From the NCBI GenBank assembly GCA_023451915.1, contig JAEXXS010000301.1, positions 1-6,777 of the forward strand: 6,777 nt of DNA, written 5' to 3'. Position 1 is the stretch's first letter. Every line of letters starts with the position of its first letter. The position numbers were made by a program, and so were the translations under genes. Positions 5,441-6,777 of this stretch are shown in pieces. The notes beneath the pieces were generated by a model. The model had not been told where the DNA came from, did not search any database, and saw only the letters and a list, made by a program, of their open reading frames with translations. The stretch is from Pseudomonadota bacterium. GTDB taxonomy: Bacteria > Pseudomonadota > Alphaproteobacteria > Rhizobiales > Rhizobiaceae.

Positions 5441-5457
5441 CGATACAAACTGTATCG
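5441..5457. repeat. Perfect 7-bp inverted repeat just before tRNA-Thr
   Basis: CGATACA-AAC-TGTATCG ends 6 nt before the first base of the tRNA. In the precursor RNA it would be a hairpin abutting the RNase P cleavage site; in DNA it could be an operator. Confidence 0.45.
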
Positions 5458-5463
5458 TGAAGT

Positions 5464-5539
<76 letters not shown>

Positions 5540-5606
5540 CAAATCTCTTTAAAATCAATAATTTGATGAGCGAATCCAAGCTGATTATTTGGCTTCCCGC
5601 GTCAAT

Positions 5607-5626
5607 ATGCGACCCGAAGGCCGCAT
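5607..5626 (-). terminator. UUCG-tetraloop hairpin directly behind ntrC
   Basis: On the minus strand ATGCGGCC-TTCG-GGTCGCAT forms an 8-bp stem with one G-U pair, closed by C(UUCG)G, an exceptionally stable tetraloop. It begins 12 nt past the ntrC stop codon. The following ATATTGACG is not a proper U tract, so termination is plausible but not certain. A 13-codon frame (ATG at 5626, TAA ending at 5585) overlaps it. Confidence 0.5.
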
Positions 5627-5638
5627 GACGCATCCTTA

Positions 5639-6777
<1,139 letters not shown>

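Overview
This window looks like chromosomal DNA of an alphaproteobacterium in the Rhizobiales, most likely the Brucella/Ochrobactrum group. The reasons are the 257-residue alphaproteobacterial NAD kinase, the rhizobial forms of SufA and NtrC, GC-rich genes separated by AT-richer spacers, and a pair of TTAGAGC-ended palindromic repeats of a kind I associate with these genomes. The assignment rests on family recognition, not on a database search.

Layout, left to right. At 1-247 (minus) is the N-terminal part of a protein-L-isoaspartate methyltransferase-like gene, running off the left edge. A small CopZ-type copper-binding protein (541-738, minus) follows, with an intrinsic terminator behind it and a MerR/CueR-type promoter in front. 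Next on the same strand is a secreted protein with a charged, Pro/Ala/Lys/Glu-rich linker (857-1525). Divergent from it are sufA (1735-2115, plus) and a TfoX N-terminal-domain protein (2155-2526, plus). These converge on a RhlE-type DEAD-box RNA helicase (2549-4162, minus). A 316-base AT-rich spacer holds a 20-bp palindrome and the composite repeat. Then come NAD kinase (4479-5252, minus), tRNA-Thr(TGT) (5464-5539, plus) and the C-terminal part of the nitrogen regulator NtrC (5639-6777, minus), running off the right edge.

The genes are mostly separate housekeeping units: protein repair, copper handling, Fe-S assembly, RNA remodelling, NADP synthesis, translation and nitrogen control. The only likely operon is sufA-tfoX (39-nt gap). 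I saw no insertion sequence, prophage gene, CRISPR array or toxin-antitoxin pair, and no convincing new multi-gene system. The most informative signals are non-coding: the copper-type promoter of the small chaperone, the repeat that supplies the stop codon of NAD kinase, the palindromes upstream of the helicase and of the tRNA, and the unexpected ntrC/tRNA junction.
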